From Ophiura sarsii (lineage: Eukaryota; Echinodermata; Ophiuroidea; Amphilepidida; Ophiuridae), in contig CM069445.1 of NCBI GenBank assembly GCA_035610835.1, positions 33,716,811 to 33,780,810 on the forward strand: 64,000 bases of DNA. Reading direction: 5' to 3'. The notes under the pieces were generated by a model. That model did no database searches, was not told the DNA's origin, and was given only the letters and a program-made list of their open reading frames with translations. This document shows, in pieces, positions 60,061 to 64,000 of the stretch. Numbering within the stretch: the stretch's first letter is position 1; each line of letters starts with the position of its first letter. The position numbers and the translations under genes were made by a program.

Positions 60061-60738
60061 ATATAAAAATGGTGTTTTGTTGTGTTTTCAATGTAGTATT
60101 TGTATTGTTGAAAGTACAGCCGCGAGTAGTCGTGTCGCGTGTATCCATGTTCAGGGCCCCACTCGCAAACATCTGCCTCTTGTTACCATGCACAACGTCA
60201 CACAAAACGCCACGCCCCCAGGTCATTGATGCGCGTACAAGTACATTTTGGAGGTCTTGGCAATATATCAATAACCTGCGCTGTGCGTCCGCGTTTCCAT
60301 GTAACGATCAATTTGAGTGGAAGCGCGGTGGTACGCACATTTTCAAAAGTTATGAATATAGTTTAATAAGTTCCAAATTGGCGAAGCATCCTTACAGCAG
60401 CAAATGAATACAGAAGGACGTGAGCGCGAGTGAAGGCAACAAGTGCACTACGCATCATATGCCTATCGTGTGCGTGTGACCAAAATCGTGTGCGTGTGAC
60501 CATAATCAGGCGCATACACTTGGATTTTGGGTGCGCGGAGAGATAAAAACTGAATTATTCTCGCCTATTTGCAACTGATTAAACTATAGTACTGGATCCT
60601 TCCACCATGGAAGTGTGTGAATAGGGATCCATATGTTTTGGATTAGTGGCCATTTTAGTTAGAGGGGACACTAAACTCTGTTCAAAATCTTTTTGACTCA
60701 ATATGTATTTGTTGTAGGTAATCGTAGCTTTTCAAGTG

Positions 60739-60993
60739 AAAGAAGATTTTAAGGCCTTCCCACAATGCATTGCGCAAACGCCAGCCAACTAAAGCTTTTT
60801 CACGCGATGCATTTGTCGAGCTCTTATGTTTTAGAAATAAGAAAAAGGAACACTGATGAGAGCTCCAATGATGAATGCGCTATGAAGCAATGATTGTGTG
60901 CATATGTCTATGGGAACCGAAACAAATTGGAGACCAGAATTAAGGCATTTTGCAAAAATGCAAAGCATTGTGGTGTCTTTAAAATCTTCTTTG
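60739..60993. mobile_element. AAAGAAGATTTTAAGG-ended element, uninterrupted copy
   Basis: It is flanked by the direct repeat TTTTCAAGT (left, directly before it, and right, directly after CTTCTTTG), giving an 8-9 bp target duplication of hAT or Mutator type. The site corresponding to the nested MITE of the 48.7 kb copy reads CTCTTATGTTTTAG, uninterrupted. Confidence 0.8.
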
Positions 60994-61847
60994 TTTTCAA
61001 GTAAAGGTTGAACTAATTTGGAGGTCATTCACCAGGCTGTATAGACGTTATTCATAATTGGCCATTTCATGTCTAAAGAGGGAGGCATACTCGATAAACA
61101 TACAATCTCGTACTTTTACTGCAATGTTATGAACTGTGAACTTCTACTTTTTCCTAGATAATGTCAGTTACCAGCAAACATTTCATTTCAAACTAGTGGA
61201 GTAGATAGTTTACACGTTCAAGTTTATTTCACGAATGTAATACGGTCAAATATTGAAACTCGGACGTATGAAGCATTTTTATGATTAGTGCAAAGTTTAC
61301 CACATTGAAAAGCTACATCTCTCTCGTCTCGGCTACATCGTTAGCCTCATTTTCGGAGCACTAATTGCTCTGAGCATGCTCAGTTGGATAGGAGGGCCCT
61401 CTTTTGACGTCATGCGCCAATTATGAATACCGTCCATTGAATGAGGTGTGCATGGGTCCGAACCATGTTACAAACACATGTGTTCCCTCCCATATGGTAG
61501 CCATTCCAACCATAACACAGAATATATCATATCGTTGGAACTGTTTAGATGTGTCGATTGTTACAAATCCGTACATTGTCTACTGAATGATATCATATTG
61601 AGTGTTTCTATTATCTATACGTAACAGTGGCTATATTATTCTGTTAAGTTGAAAGTTGCCTAAAATACATGACAATTAAACTTTTTGTACAAGGAAGAAT
61701 TTGCCTGAAATCAGAGAAAATGCCTGAAATATGGCAATTGCCTGAAAACTTACATCCCTGTGGTTTGAATCCCAGTCTGGTAGATTTTTGTAAAATAACT
61801 TTGATTGATGTTGTTTGTTGTCCATTTGGACACTTACGCCAACAAAT
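60994..61847. other. Non-coding
   Basis: No gene or repeat family was recognised. Confidence 0.55.
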
Positions 61848-62104
61848 AGATCTGTCTCACATACGTTTGGGGAAATAGCATAGCTATATGCTATATGCAG
61901 TTTTGTTTTTAGAATAAGGTGCTAAATGCGGAAATTATTTTTTTATTATGTTTTTGGCCCACTTCCCCCCTCCCCCCTTTCAGAGGCAATTTTTTTGGCG
62001 GAAAACTATAAAAAACCCGCCAACATTTGACTCATCGCGTATGGTAGGGTTATGCAGCAAAAGTGGCTCCACATCTTATGCGCGCGGGTATGTGAGACAG
62101 ATCT
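61848..62104. mobile_element. MITE, sibling of the element at 6943
   Basis: AGATCTGTCTCACATACG at the left and GGTATGTGAGACAGATCT at the right are inverse. GGTAGGGTTATGCAGCAAAA is shared with the other copy. Confidence 0.68.
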
Positions 62105-62519
62105 GGGATTTTTTCTTGGCCTTATTTAGGACTTCACAATCATCCAAAGTTTTTTATTTTTATTTTGGGGACACCTTGTATGTTTAACCATGGTCTGTGC
62201 ACATTTGGCCAGTACAAATTTATGGTATAATACGTATGTATACAAATATTGATTGTGAGTAAGAGCAATAGTTAAAATATGTTCATGAAGTGACAGGATG
62301 TTTCCATTGTGTTTTTCATTCACTGTAGAATAACAGAGCTGAATGGAATAGTTCATATTTCATTAAATGAAAATATTCCTTCAATTCTATGATTACAAAC
62401 CAGGGAGTCTGTAATTATCTTTATATCAAATGCCAGATTGAAAAAATCCTGGTGCCATTACCGTCTGAGAGCAACAGAGATGGGGCGCGGGACTATGTAG
62501 TGTTTGCCATGAATATTGA

Positions 62520-63112
62520 AATAAAGGGTTAAAAAAAAGTAAGTCGCTAAAATGTTTATTTGCGTAACTCCACACACACTTGGATGTTTTGGGAGATTGA
62601 ATCACTTATGAATAGGAAAAACACCTTGCTACCCATAGACAGTTTTCCTCTTTCAATATCATTATAACTTTTCCCAAAATAGTCACATTTCCCCAAAATG
62701 ACGTTTTCAAAAAATGGCACTTTTCAATGACAGTAATTTAGGTTATTGAGGTGGATGCTGGACAAGTGCTATAAGCTAGTCATGCATGAAAAAAATCATT
62801 TTATTTTCTATTTCAAATAAAGACCAGCTAAATAATAATTGAAAATAAAGATAATTGAAATGAATTAAAAAACCACTGGAGCCATTTTTGTAACTTTCTT
62901 GTATGGGATCTTGAAAAGTGCCACTTTTTCTAAAAACATCATTTTTGAGAAATGTGACTGTTTTGGGAAAAGTAAACATGATATTGAAAAGGAACACATT
63001 TCTATGGGTAGCCAAGCGTGTTCCCTTTTCATAAACGTTTTTACTTTTCAAAACACTTAATTTTGTGTGGTGATATAATTTTAGAAGGGGCTTACTTTTT
63101 TTGAACCGTTTA
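62520..63112. mobile_element. Foldback element related to the 9.1 kb element
   Basis: Left words GTAACTCCACACACACTTGG and GCTACCCATAGACAGTTTTC have inverse partners on the right (GGGTAGCCAAGCGTGTTCCC, CTTACTTTTTTTGAACCG). ACATTTCCCCAAAATGACG is answered by CATTTTTGAGAAATGTGAC. No coding sequence is seen. Confidence 0.7.
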
Positions 63113-64000
63113 TGTTGATAACCATGCACATGGTATTGAAGTGAAAATAGCTTATTGTATGTGATTGGTTTATTTGTGTATATTCATGCATTTACACTAC
63201 TTATTTGCGGATAAGAATAAAACAATAGTTTTACGGAATCTATATATTATGAGGTGCACAAGTTATCGTGCCCAAATTAAACAAAATATCACAAAATACA
63301 GAAAACATTGATGAAAATGTTTTTATAAATATTTCGACAACCCGTTAGGCCACGGCGCGGCGCTGAGTGACATTTAGTTGATGCTTTTAAATTTATTCAA
63401 AACTATTATACAATACCGGACGCAACTTGATGAATATCTTGAATATTCAGTTCACGCTTCATTGATTGCTTAATCGCATGGCATAACTGTTATAGATGGC
63501 GATATTTATGAACAAATTCTCCCTACATGAGCAGATGCACCCCCCCCCCCCCCCCCCCATATTACAAACATTCAATATTTTCATCCAAAATAAATATTTT
63601 AGCAAATGTTTCTTTCAGAAATGGCACCCCTATCTGTAATTAGGAAGTCCAAGTGTCATTACAGCTTTTCTTACCAGCCATCAAAAGTGGCTTTTGTCGA
63701 CAATATGAAATTTAAGATATTGAGCAAGTAAAGGGGTGTTTCCATAAGGCGACCCACTGCACGCTGACACACTTCATAATTCAGAACCTTACGGAATTAA
63801 ACTCCATGGTTTATTCCGTAAAGACTGCCGAATTCTGAAGTGTGTCAGCGTGCAGTGGGTCACCCTATGGAAACACCCCAAGTGAAGCATGAAAAAACAT
63901 GAGAAATAAAACAGAGTTTCAAACACACATATTTCACATGCAATATGAAGAATGCATTGACCAAATGTATCAAGCGAGGTGGTATTTGTTAAGGTTACAA
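63113..64000. other. Non-coding
   Basis: Apart from the MITE at 63733, only a 19-base C run at 63540-63558. Confidence 0.6.
63733..63879. mobile_element. 147 bp foldback MITE
   Basis: GGGGTGTTTCCATAAGGCGA pairs with CACCCTATGGAAACACCCC, and CACTGCACGCTGACACACTT with AAGTGTGTCAGCGTGCAGTG. The centre is CGGAATTAAACTCCATGG. Flanks AAGTAAA and AAGTGAA may be a decayed target duplication. Confidence 0.75.

Overview
The window reads as AT-rich, intron- and transposon-dense DNA of an animal nuclear genome. It has no operons, no ribosome-binding sites and no long bacterial-type ORFs. Coding matches are split by GT-AG introns, and non-coding DNA is packed with small inverted-repeat transposons, tRNA-derived SINEs and long poly(C)/poly(G) runs. 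The protein matches and repeat style suggest a marine invertebrate, most likely a non-vertebrate deuterostome such as an echinoderm; that is inference.

One gene is identified with confidence: a plus-strand PCMTD1/PCMTD2-type gene (protein-L-isoaspartate O-methyltransferase domain containing) with coding exons from 44,582 to 56,966. It encodes an N-terminal myristoylation-type sequence, an isoaspartyl-methyltransferase-like AdoMet fold and a C-terminal SOCS box (elongin BC-box plus Cul5 box). Two features stand out. Exon 4 is present as two tandem homologous versions (53,161-53,305 and 53,399-53,522) whose phases only permit use of one or the other. The last exon inserts roughly 380 mostly disordered, RG-rich and acidic residues between the BC-box and the Cul5 box, giving about 650 residues against about 360 in vertebrates.

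Layout: 1-14 kb is repeats and AT-rich DNA. At 14.7-16.8 kb lie possible exons of an unidentified gene. From 17 to 39 kb there are SINEs, a LINE tail, TTAA-flanked, TA-flanked and TTA-flanked MITEs, and nested insertions. At 39.5 kb there is a possible promoter for the PCMTD gene (CRE-like site). From 40 to 43.5 kb there is a minisatellite element and a 5'-truncated Penelope-like retroelement (RT end plus GIY-YIG endonuclease) with a hammerhead-like motif. From 44.5 to 57 kb lies the PCMTD gene, every large intron of which carries transposons. From 57 to 64 kb there is its 3' region, two striking long palindromes and further MITEs.

The non-autonomous transposons fall into recognisable classes: several TTAA-flanked families with AGG termini (Kolobok or piggyBac type), TA-flanked mariner/Tc1-type elements, a TTA-flanked Harbinger/Tourist-type element, and a family with an 8-9 bp target duplication. 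No transposase gene was seen for any of them, so mobilising enzymes must have come from elsewhere in the genome.
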